DNA of 64,000 nt, from contig NC_092562.1 in assembly GCF_037975245.1 (NCBI RefSeq), forward strand, positions 16,850,021-16,914,020, read 5' to 3'. Position 1 is the first letter of the stretch. Each line of letters opens with the position of its first letter. The notes beneath the pieces are model-generated. The model saw only the letters and a list, made by a program, of their open reading frames with translations, ran no database searches and had not been told where the DNA came from. This document shows, one piece after another, positions 35,644 through 48,684 of the stretch. The position numbers and the translations under genes were made by a program. Origin of the DNA: Apostichopus japonicus (taxonomy: Eukaryota; Echinodermata; Holothuroidea; Aspidochirotida; Stichopodidae).

Positions 35644-36014
35644 CAGTGGCGTAGGAAGGTACTTTTGAGTGGGGGGCTGAAGACTGATGGTCGGCCTGGG
35701 GGAGGGGTCTAAGGGGAGGGGGTGTCCCCCTCCCCTTTGGAATTTTTTGCATTTCCAGGTGGCCTCAGATGCAATTTGGTGCAATATAGCACACTTCAAC
35801 ACCCACTCCATTTTGTAAACTTAATTTTGTATTTTCACTTGGCCTTAGATGCAATTTGGTGCTCCAAATGAGATTTTTTTTTCTCATTTGGAAATGAAAA
35901 AGGGGTTTTCTGACTTGCGGAGCGGGGGGGGGGGGGCGGAATGATACTTCCGCCCCTCCACATTTTTCACTGGGGGGCTGGCGCCCCCCCAGCCCCCCGG
36001 TTCCTACGCCCTTG
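35644..36014. mobile_element. hAT MITE, copy 2 (371 bp, inverted relative to copy 1)
   Basis: Starts CAGTGGCGTAGGAA and ends TTCCTACGCCCTTG. ATTGAGAG is duplicated at 35636-35643 and 36015-36022. The sequence follows copy 1 (28045-28426) in reverse complement through the CTCATTTGG hairpin and the GGGGGG-rich palindrome, with a few substitutions. Confidence 0.93.
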
Positions 36015-36022
36015 ATTGAGAG

Positions 36023-36840
36023 ACCATTGTATTCATTATCTACTTCACATTTATTCGTCCATAATACTTCAAAACAGAGAGGGATATATTTGCTGTCTTG
36101 TTAATTTTATCGATTCATATTTACTCCTGTAACTTTATACTCTGACGTAATAATGTCGTACCATAAACACGAGTGCAATGACCACATTTTGATGATTTGT
36201 TATTATACTTCGTTTAGTATATTATAAAATATATAAAACGAAAGGTGATCCTTTCCATCACTACATTATCGACTTGGTTGTAAGTTATTCTTATAGAGGG
36301 ACAAAATCACGGACGAACTCCTGTTAGCTACAAATAGAGGCCAATTACAATGATCGTGATGTCACCACGATGTCAAACTATTGAGTAGATAATAATCCTT
36401 TGTCGAACGTGCCTTATAGGAACAAATGATATCGTTAAGTCATGAATATTCACATAGCTATTCTGACAATCCAACCAAGACTAATTTGATACCGTCATGA
36501 TTTTGAGGTTGGTAATGACGCGACACCTATACAATGCAACATCCGCACAGAATAAAGCAACATCTGCACAGAATGAATCCTACTAAATTTACGTGAAGAA
36601 GTTGAATTTATCTTGGAAACAGGATGTTATTAAAACAAACGATACTTGAAGGGTCTTTCCTGTGCATTTTGGTGATAAAATATGACAACACTTTAGATTT
36701 TGTAACGGTTATCGGAAAATAAATGACGTCACTTCAACCGACTCGTATCCTCCTCCAAGGGTAAATGATTTATATTGAAAAGAAATTGGCAATGCCTAAA
36801 ACAAAATTAAATTTGATTTTTGAAATACTATTATGAAATA
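36023..36840. other. Intergenic, nothing recognised
   Basis: AT-rich, no repeat or gene signal. Confidence 0.6.
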
Positions 36841-36844
36841 CCAC

Positions 36845-37370
36845 CACGGTAATACTCGTGGGATATATTGTCCATTCTGACAGTACATACCAGTATAAAG
36901 TGATGCCTTTTGGAGTGAAAATGCCCCTGAAAATGCCCCTGCGACATTCCAACGTTTATTAAATAATATTACTACTACTGACCTTGAACCTTATTTGCTA
37001 CTTCTGACGGTAAATAGCAGTATAAGGTGATGCCTTTTGGAGTGAAACTGCATGCCCTTGAAAATTGATAAGTGTATTTTGATGATATAATTGTATATAG
37101 TAGCTCGTGGGATAAGGATCTGCATAAACTTAATTCGAGCACTTTTTTTGTTAAGTTTAAGTTGTAACAAACTGGTCTAATCTGACAGAAAATTTGGTCA
37201 AAAAGAGAAGTCGATGATGCTCGTGTTATATTTTATGGGTCAATTGGAAGGTCAAGGAGAAGTTAAATCACTAAGAGCTGAAGTTGCGACGAATTGACCA
37301 ATTCCTGCGTCTAAGAAAGGGTTAATGAGATTCCTAGGTAGGGCAGTATTATTACAGGAAGTATTTTTAG
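36845..37370 (+). pseudogene. Broken Gypsy-type reverse transcriptase fragment
   Basis: Plus-strand frames contain YQYKVMPFGVK, then after a frame change NAPATFQRLLNNI, then in another frame YFDDIIVYSSSW (the RT active-site box, YxDD) and later PIPASKKGLMRFLGRA. These are in the order of a Ty3/Gypsy LTR-retrotransposon RT. A 12-bp direct duplication (AAAATGCCCCTG) causes one break, and VMPFGVK recurs at ~37030, so part is duplicated. Several stops and frame changes make it a dead fragment; no LTRs were found. Confidence 0.8.
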
Positions 37371-37371
37371 A

Positions 37372-38640
37372 CATTGTCTGAATTATTTATTGTGTAACAG
37401 TAGCAAATGTTAATTTGGTCTGAGGGATGTCAAAATGTCCACAGCTCTACCCACTGGGCCACCTGACTAATTACTTCTGAAAATAGCTTAACTTTATCTT
37501 GTATAGGGATGGACAGTGTGTATTCATTGCAAATAAATTCCGCTACTTTCAACCAAATCTCCTTCCAAACAAACTTCCTCAAATTAGAATAATGGATATA
37601 ATTATAATAATTTTCCGTTAAGGAGATATTCAAGTTTGAAGTTATTGTGTAGAAACTGCTGAAATCAGACTAGATGTGACGTCATATCCACTGAGTCCTG
37701 AAAAGTCTTTGTTATTTTTTATAATATTTTGTAAGATTTTATGACTTACAACCAAAAGATACGTCAGGAGATCTCATATGTGTCAAGGGAAGTATTTGAG
37801 ATTTAACATCTGAAGAATGTTTGATTTATATTTCTTTAGATTTGTGACGAAAAATGTAATTATTTTTTAATGAAATATATTGACACATGTTAAGGAAGTG
37901 GGGATGTGACATCACACCCTCACAGTTAGTCTTTCTACATCAGTCATTTGCAAAGAAATTTTGAAATCTTCAAAATGTGATATCTCCTTAACAGGGCATG
38001 CTATCATGGTAGTTTCTTTACTGTTTTGTTTGTCTTTTTAAGCTCTTTCATACAAGATAGACATGTCAGACACCTGAACCATTCCTTTAAGTGTACAGTA
38101 AGCGTATGATGTTTCTGTATTACATCGTAACAAGGGAACGAAGACATGCTTTCCTTGAAAGATCTAAACTTAGGGTACAGTAGGGTTATACACTGCAATG
38201 CTTTCGATGACTTCGAAGCAAGTAGAATAATAATGAAAAGTCTCATTTCACTGCAATGGATTTTGATTACATTGTAGCACACGTAACAAGAATGTTGGTT
38301 TCTTGAATAGAACATGTACATTTAGATTCTATAGTCCTCAAAGGAACTTTATGACTTGAAACCAATAACTTTACAGGAGGATAACATTAATGATGTAAAA
38401 TGCTTTGACATGATTAACTTACTTATACCCTAGCACCAGCCGGAGGGTTTCATGTGAAGTGACTAACTCAATTACGACCATACTTTATTCAGACGGAGAA
38501 CAGCTGGCGGAAATTATAACGTTAAACGTATTACCTTATTCCCAAGTCGTTTTAAGGAAGACAGAAGGAACGCTTTGTTGGGTCAAAGAAGTAAGTACAT
38601 GAGGCGAATGCTGCTTAGGGACCAGAATACCTTATATTTG
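37372..38640. other. Intergenic, nothing firm
   Basis: Segment 37675-37995 (GATGTGACGTCATATCC, later GATGTGACATCACACCCTC, then GATATCTCCTTAACAGG) reads like an old interspersed repeat, but no ends could be fixed. Confidence 0.45.
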
Positions 38641-38649
38641 AGATTTAAT

Positions 38650-38935
38650 AGTCGAACGTTCGAAATAAAATGTCAACTTTGCAATGTCATGAATAAGTCG
38701 AAATATCTGTGGCATGATATCGGATCATATAGTGTACATTTTTGGGATAAAGTAGTTGAAATTCTGAGATAAGAAACCTAAAACTTGAGAAGTAAAGTCG
38801 AAATTTAGATACAAAAAGTCGAAATTTTGAGAAACGAGTATAACGTCGAAATATAATTGTCGCAATTTCCAGAAAAAGTGTCGAAAGTTGGAGAATAGAG
38901 AAGAAAAGTTTGAAATAAAATATCGAAATAATTTT
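38650..38935. repeat. Degenerate tandem repeat of ~20 bp (GTCGAAATTTTGAGAAA type)
   Basis: At least eight imperfect copies of a GTCGAAAT-containing unit (for example near 38697, 38750, 38803, 38816, 38846), diverged in spacing and sequence. Confidence 0.65.
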
Positions 38936-40300
38936 GTATGATATAAAATCACGAAAACACAACAGCTACAACACCTACTTTCGGAAATCCCTAGGGAAAT
39001 ACGTTACTCGCATACGTAAAACTCGTTTGGTATGTAACTCAAATCTAACTCATCCTTTGCGCGCGCATCAGGCTCGTTCTGGTATATCCATTAAAATATG
39101 AAACACTGAGCTAAAAGCTACAATCGTCAAGATTAAATGGATGTCGAGGAAAAGTCGCCGAAATCATCAGGTCACGTGATGTTGCTTCACAGTGCTATAT
39201 TGTCTATATTAGATAGTAGTAAATACAGCCCGATAACATTTGTACACAACTGTCCATGTGTGATGCTCAGTTGGCTTCGCTTAGAAGTTTGGTTGTGCGT
39301 ATTTCTGAAGTGCGCCATCAATTATACACTGTATTACGTTATGTTATATTGTTATTGCTGCAGCTTTAGTCGATTTGTTCATTGTAGTGTTATGTTGTAA
39401 TGTATAAAGGTATATATATTTTATATTGTAGTGTTATGTTTTTATCTATTATTTCATGTTATATCAAATAGTGTAATGCTGTGGCTATATAAGCTATGTT
39501 ATGTTGTAATTCAGCATATGAGGTGAACCCTCATATGTTCCCCCACAATATAAGAGATTCGCTCGCTTGCTCTAATGAAACTTGCTGAAGTTTGCTTCAA
39601 TGGCCCCAGTTGTCACATCACATAGACTTCAATTAATGTAGTTAAACATTCAAGTGACAATCATCACTCACATGTTTTGTCACATGTATATAAGGTGCCT
39701 CAATGCTGTATACACATGTCATTATACTGATTTCTGCGGGAGAAGGCCTCTGTAGATTGATACAATACACTATGGGCCCCCTAAATATGCATACGGTATT
39801 ATCTAGTACATGAACAATTACTAATTAGAAAATGATTGTCTCCCTCTGTTATTAAATGTGCCGCTATATTTGCCTGCTTGAGAAATGGAATAATAAATTT
39901 GCTTATTTGTGCTTATACAGAGCGACTGGGAAATGTATAAAAAAATAATTTGTTATACTGCAATGCCGATCAGTGATTTTGCTCGGTGTATTTGCAATAG
40001 TTTAGTATTTACAAATTCCACGATAATACTTTGTAGGCATTTTCTCTAAGCAGTTTCATCATGTATAAAATGCGCATGCTTATAGTGGTATAATTGATGA
40101 CAATGGCTCAACGAACCTCGCCTTACTTCAGTGCAACGAGGATGACTAAACCATTAATTCCTTACGAAACAGTTTCTAGATTCAACTGCGCATGATCAAA
40201 CTGATATCAGTGGTGAAAATAACTTTCACGAAAATATCCTGTACCACTGTTTGACTTGTATAGCATTTATCACAATAGCAAGAATGAGAGTATACAAGTA
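38936..40300. other. Intergenic, nothing recognised
   Basis: AT-rich; short open frames such as 39137-39400 show no recognisable protein. Confidence 0.55.
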
Positions 40301-40305
40301 TAGTC

Positions 40306-40581
40306 AGTATTGCGAAGTTCGCCATACTGCGAAGTTCGGGCACCCTAAGAAATACACGATTTTCACCATGAAAACCTACAGGAAGAGCCAAATTTCACCA
40401 AAAAGTACGAAGCTACAGTTATTTTCTCTCCAAAATGACCCGTGTTCAAGAAATTACTTACATATTTGTCAATAAAATGACGAAGATCTATGAAGTCTGT
40501 TATAATTACTGAAAGAGCAACAGCGCCACCAATTTTTACCAGCGCCACACTGTGGGTTGCGTGTCCGAACTTCGCAATACT
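40306..40581. mobile_element. Candidate MITE with 16-bp inverted ends
   Basis: AGTATTGCGAAGTTCG at 40306-40321 and its exact inverse CGAACTTCGCAATACT at 40566-40581. The left end carries a second partial copy (ATACTGCGAAGTTCGGGCAC), and a further CGAACTTCGAAG lies at ~40769. No target duplication is obvious, so the superfamily is open. Confidence 0.5.
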
Positions 40582-40800
40582 CTAGCAAGAAATACCAGTT
40601 CCACAATCACGAAGAATCTTCTTGGAAAACAACGTGAAAACAGTTTGCAGGAAAGAAAGTTTGGCCGTGTATCGTACTATAACAAAATTCTCCCACCATA
40701 TCAAGTATATTTTCAAATGATTTATACCAGAAGATTTAGTTTTGGGGTGTTTTAAGTCTTAAGTGGCCGAACTTCGAAGTCACCATCCTACCTTATTGTT

Positions 40801-40873
40801 GAGAGCGGATCAGTCGTTCGGTAGTTTGGTTTTCGTGCCCAGGTTCTTTCCTGGGTGACTTTTGCTTAAAAAG
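40801..40873 (+). mobile_element. 5'-truncated copy of the U2-headed SINE tail
   Basis: 73 bp matching the 3' domain of the SINE at 51130-51306, from GAGAGCGGATCAGTCGTT to the hairpin CCCAGGTTCTTTCCTGGG (40838-40855) and an A-rich end. TACCTTATTGTT is duplicated at 40789-40800 and 40874-40885. A 12-bp duplication plus 5' truncation is the mark of LINE-driven retroposition. Confidence 0.85.
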
Positions 40874-40885
40874 TACCTTATTGTT

Positions 40886-42763
40886 TGCACTAGTACCTGT
40901 CTACTAATATTCAACCTGTCTGCACGAATATACATATCTGTGACGAGGGCAGTACGAGTGCGGGTACTTATGCTACAGAATAATATAGTCTTCTATTTAG
41001 AAAATGATGCATTATGGGAACGAAAAAATTAATCATAATTGCAACAAATACATGATATTAATCAGTTTTATGAGACCAAAATGTAATTCACTAATAAAAG
41101 GAAAGGTTTTACCTACGTTTTCTTTTCTGACAGTTAAGTATATTATACAAAGGCTTCCACCACGGATTGTGGCAAGTTCAACACGGCGTTATCATAAACG
41201 CACCTTTTTTATGGAACGCCAATGGGACCACAACTCCCGATGATTATTATTAAAGTACTCAATGATGATATCAATGTGCAAGATGATAATGTTTAACGAT
41301 AATATAAAAGTGCTCTATATATATAAATATAGCGCGATAAAGTTGATATTACCATCAGCGTGTGCGTTTATATAATCATTGTGTGCTTTTACAATATCAT
41401 CGTGTATACTTTCATGCTATCATGGCAGATTGCACTACTTTTGGCGTTCCATACCTTTATACATATTGATCAAGATGGCGCTCATAATAGCTTGTGTCTC
41501 TTCTCATTTCTTACAAAGCATGCATTATACATTGACGGCTATATCCCGAGTGTCGTATATGACACTTACTATAACACCTTTGTAGTTAAACGTCACAATA
41601 CTATATCATTTGTTAAACTATTGAACGCCCTTTTTGACTTAAAAAAAGTCACTTTTCGTGAAAGGAATTGCCTTTGGCAGACTATGTCCGCTAGCTTCTC
41701 ACCAGCTAATGCTTTCGTTTTATCAAGCACAGCTAATCAAATGTCATTTTGTTCCTGTAGTTTTACCGTCCGTCTCAATCTAAAAGACCTAATTATCTGT
41801 CATAAGATTTTGCGCTCGGTGACTTCAGCTGTCTTCCAATAATGGCATCTGTTTTTAAATATTTGAGTATTTTAATCACTACGGGCATTCCAAGGGAATG
41901 TAAGTGTCTAAAATTACACGTGAAATTTGTGGAAGAATGGGTAAAATCACTTAAAAAAAAAGAAAAAAGAAAAACTTGGAAACACGCACACACACAAAAG
42001 GAAAGAAGAGTTGCGTGATGCGAATGCTTCCCGTCCCTTATTATCAAGGTTAGAAACCTGTCACTCTGAGTGAAAAGTTTCTTGCGCTTTAATAATCTGT
42101 AAAGTGGCTTACAACTGGGAAATATTTGATACGGATACTTGTAGAACTGTATATACAATTTTTAGGGTGATATAGAAAACTGAGATTATCATTTGTACCC
42201 TATTGTTGAAAAGACGTATTTTTAAAATTGTTTGACGTGATCGCTCGAAATTTGGAGATCATAAATATAATGCTGGATAATGTCTATACCCAGATATGAA
42301 ATACACAAGACCTTATTCCTTTCTTGACAAAAAAAAGAAGGATTACATTTCTAGTTCAATTTTGTATCGCACTGTTTCGTATTTTATCATTATATTGTTA
42401 TACATACCAATTTAATGAAACATATTCTATCAAAGATCACGCAATGTTTGTTTTTCTTTACTTCCAACCTAATTAGATACTGAATAGTTACTAGCCAATA
42501 TGACATGGAATGTTCTTAGTATGTCCTTGAGAAAACATTATGATATGAGTTATATGGTAACTCCTCCTCCCCCGTCCCCACCCCCGTCCCCACCCTAGTC
42601 TAAAGAGTGGCATGCTGACCTATCTATACGTCAGGTGGTTTAAATTTGATTTTGTGCGGTTAGACTTCTGAAGATAGGCAACCTAACGAGTCCTTGTCCT
42701 GTTCCTTTGAGGAAGAACATCGATTCTACTTATTTGTGGTTGTTCAGATACGTTTATGACGCC
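40886..42763. other. Intergenic, nothing recognised
   Basis: A 160-codon plus-strand frame (41360-41842) has no recognisable family and lies in AT-rich sequence. No other signal. Confidence 0.5.
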
Positions 42764-42915
42764 AGACCTCAGCGAGGCATATGTTACTTAAGATCTTATG
42801 ACCCCAGACCTCAGTGAGGCATATGTTACTTAAGATCTTATGACCCCAGACCTCAGTGAGGCATATGTTACTTAAGATCTTATGACCAAAGACCTCAGTG
42901 AGGCATATGTTACAT
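42764..42915. repeat. Tandem 42-bp repeat with two palindromes per unit
   Basis: Copies start at 42764, 42806, 42848 and 42890, exactly 42 bp apart. Each has the palindromic word CCTCAGTGAGG (CCTCAGCGAGG in copy 1) and, where complete, TAAGATCTTA. A 42-bp unit keeps one frame open, giving a repetitive false ORF. Confidence 0.92.
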
Positions 42916-43215
42916 AGGATCGAGTATCGTGTTGTACTATTTACACAACATGGTAATGAGTTCACACGTAAAGTATACCGATTCACGAATCATAATGTAG
43001 TCTTTGAACAGATGGTATATCCTTGGTATGGAGATACTGTTGTGCTTTTTCATTTAAACCACCGCAGTTGTAGACTACGTCGAACATGAAACCTGTCCCT
43101 AATGGCGTTCCATACCAGTTATTTTAGATGTACTCAACACGTAAAAAAGGTCGACACTTTCAGACGATAATAACATGTCATTCAAATTCTGTTCGTATGT
43201 ATTTTTTTCTTCTTG

Positions 43216-43323
43216 TCTGTTCTTTTCTTTTCTTTTCTTTTCTTTTCTTTTCTGTTCTTTTCTTTTCTTTTCTTTTCTTTCTTTTCATTTCATTTCATTT
43301 CATTTCATTTCATTTATTTATTT
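43216..43323. repeat. (TTTTC)n then (CATTT)n microsatellite
   Basis: A pentanucleotide tract that changes from TTTTC to CATTT near 43285. Confidence 0.9.
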
Positions 43324-46128
<2,805 letters not shown>

Positions 46129-46303
46129 GGGTGTATTGTGTACTTGAGCAGCATGTTAACCAATGGTGAACTGTGTATAATTTACTTGAGCAGCATGGTA
46201 ACCAAGGGTGTACTATGTATTGGGTACTGGACTGAGCAGCATGGTAACACAGGGTGTACTGTATATTGCGTACTTGAGCAGCATGGTAACACAGGGTGTA
46301 CTG
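46129..46303. repeat. Tandem ~43-bp repeat, four copies
   Basis: TTGAGCAGCATGGTAAC recurs with GAGCAGCAT starts at 46146, 46188, 46234 and 46276; the last two copies are closest to each other. Confidence 0.85.
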
Positions 46304-46783
46304 CAGTGATCGTGCATGTACGTGATCAGCGGTTAATACAACATCCTATAAAGTATGAAAAACAATAATATATACTAGCTTAGCATATAGCCTCAGCGGT
46401 GTTTGGGCGCCGTACCTCATTTAATGTACACTATAGTAAAATCCGAAATTCTTATTTCAACCCTGTTGAAAATGTCTATTTTTCATCGTTGGGGGGGGGG
46501 GGGGGTTGAGCAGATGAGAATAAACCGTTCATAACTACTCATCTCATAGCACAATGTTTGAGCTCCTTTTATATACGCGTGATAGGCCTAGCGCCTACAC
46601 GAGTCGGTTACTAAACCTGGGGGTGGGGACACTTCAGAAAGCCCCCCGTCCCCCATGACTGACGCCCCTGACTGTGGGACAGTTGGGCCAACATGCTTCC
46701 CGAACAGTTTGCTATAAACTAGTACTAGCAAGGAGGTTCTACAAGGAACTACTACTTGGTACTAAGAGTATAGGACTACACAT
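46304..46783. other. Intergenic, possible solo hAT end
   Basis: A G homopolymer near 46490. At ~46638-46670, CCCCCCGTCCCCCATGACTG followed by ACGCCCCTG resembles a hAT right terminus (inverse of CAGGGGCGT), but no partner end or duplication was found. Confidence 0.4.
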
Positions 46784-46875
<92 letters not shown>

Positions 46876-46879
46876 ATAC

Positions 46880-46924
<45 letters not shown>

Positions 46925-46978
46925 TATATATATATAAATAAATATATATATATATATATATATACATATTTATATATA
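46784..46978. repeat. (TA)n microsatellite with TAAATAAA interruptions
   Basis: About 195 bp of TA with scattered C and AAA variants. Confidence 0.95.
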
Positions 46979-47698
46979 GCAAGCAGCTAATCCATCTGCT
47001 TACGTCATTCAGAATTTAACGCATCATTAGTATACATCCATGCTAATATCTAGGGAATATAAGAGCCAAGGTTCTCATACGAAAGCGATATTGAGGCCGA
47101 GATCTTAAATTCCGTAGTTTCTTGAAAAGTGAGATGTCTTCACCTTGTAAAAAATGAACTTATTTGAAGGACATATATAAGTATTATACTCTTTCATATC
47201 GACTGATGTGTGTTGCCAATAACCATTCATCCTTATTAAGATTACAAGTATATATTAAAGTTAAAAAATGTCACTCGGGACTATTTTATCACAAGCATGG
47301 AGATCAAAACCTGCTTTTCCGTGAGTTCGTACCAAGCGCCATGGTTTTCGGTTCAATTAGTGAGTTGTCAGAGATGTAACATCTAACTGTCCTAATTAGC
47401 TAAAGTATATCACGGGCCGTTTACTTAAGTTCGGATATTTATTGTTGCAGCCAACAGAACCATATAATCCTTAAGTTCAATGATACGACTTGATTATGCA
47501 TGCGTAACTCTCCTTAAAAGAATAATAATAATAATTCTGAAAACCATCGTTCCTTGTGGGAAACATCATGAGAGCTTGGTAGTCATTGTGTTTCTGCCCA
47601 TATAAGGTAATACATACAAACAGAGTCGCTATGAAGAACAATTATATGCACTATTAGGTCATACCTGGAAAAGGTCAGTGTACTTATAAGAAGGTTAG
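46979..47698. other. Intergenic, nothing recognised
   Basis: AT-rich; it may include older LINE sequence upstream of the fragment at 47699 but no motif is visible. Confidence 0.45.
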
Positions 47699-48684
47699 TG
47701 GATAAAACCCAGCAAGCTAAATGAACAGTGCAGCAGTAAATATACAGAAGCAAGTATATGCCATGATGATGCCGAATGTTCTCGTAATAGGAATTTATTT
47801 AAAGTAACGACCCATCACAATCAGCACGGTAAATTGCTTCTTAACAACTATTGTTACAATTTATGGCAGTCTATGTATCAATCTGTTCAATCTGCTAAGT
47901 CTCTAAAGTGGTTTCAATGTAAAATCAATGATGATCTTCTCAACAAGTACATGTAAGCATGTTGACTTTTAAGTTTGTTCTTTAAATGCCACACTCTACT
48001 TGTTTTTTTTCTTCAGTCTTTGCTATCCTTCTTGACTCTCCTCCTTCTCCTTCTCCTCCTTCTTCTCCTTCTGCTCCTTCTGCTCCTTCTGCTCCTTCTC
48101 CTCCTCCTTCTCCTCCTTCTCCTTCTCCCCCTCCTGCTCCTCCTCCTCCTCCTCCTCCTCCTCCTCCTCCTTCTCCTCTTCCTTCTCCTTCTCCTTCTCC
48201 TTCTCCTTCTCCTTCTCCTTCTCCTTCTCCTTCTCCTTCTCCTTCTCCTTCTCCTTCTCCTTCTCCTTCTCCTTCTCCTTCTCCTCCTTCTCCTCCTTCT
48301 CCTCCTTCTCCTCCTTCTCCTCTTCCTTCTCCTTCTCCTTCTCCTTCTCCTTCTCCTTCTCCTTCTCCTTCTCCTTCTCCTTCTCCTTCTCCTTCTCCTT
48401 CTCCTTCTCCTTCTCCTTCTCCTTCTCCTTCTCCTTCTCCTTCTCCTTCTCCTTCTCCTTCTCCTTCGGGGTTTCTCTATGTCTTTCTTTCCCCCTCTGA
48501 ACTTAATTTAAGTGTTTCTTTGTTTTTTTTTATATTTCTACTTGATCACTACCTGAGATAACAGCCTTGCTGTTTTTCTAGTGTCCTTCATATAAGTTAA
48601 CCTTCCTACTGTAATGTTAGTTTTTTATTAATCTTGCACAAACATATGAGAAATAAATTTGAAATTGAAATTGTTACTTGGTAT
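47699..48684 (+). mobile_element. 3' end of a non-LTR (LINE) retrotransposon
   Basis: A frame open from 47699 ends with TAA at 47954-47956 and contains LFKVTTHHNQHGKLLLNN and then NLWQSMYQSVQSAKSLKWFQ. This has the layout of the C-terminal tail of many LINE reverse transcriptases (LW..LP..L..S.SL..FK). The 3' UTR holds the CTTCTC expansion, and the element ends with AATAAATTTGAAATTGAAAT, a LINE-like short-repeat tail, near 48680. CR1/L2-like is a guess. Confidence 0.6.
48037..48466. repeat. (CTTCTC)n hexanucleotide expansion, ~430 bp
   Basis: Almost pure polypyrimidine CCTTCT units with CTC interruptions. All six frames stay open, giving false poly-Leu and Ser-Pro ORFs. It lies in the 3' UTR of the LINE fragment. 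Confidence 0.97.

Noticed and set aside
38800-38962. Coding exons in the 38.7-39.0 kb minus ORFs
   Set aside because: The Phe/Leu-rich pattern follows the degenerate GTCGAAAT tandem repeat.
41360-41842. 160-codon plus-strand ORF
   Set aside because: No recognisable domain, AT-rich composition, no splice or polyA context; not called without transcript data.
42744-42986. ORF with a 14-residue repeat
   Set aside because: The 42-bp tandem unit is a multiple of three, which keeps a frame open; no other coding sign.
46674-46982. Ile-Tyr repeat ORFs
   Set aside because: TA microsatellite; the same applies to 54275-54818.
47975-48561. Long poly-Leu and Ser-Pro ORFs
   Set aside because: Pure translation of the CTTCTC microsatellite.
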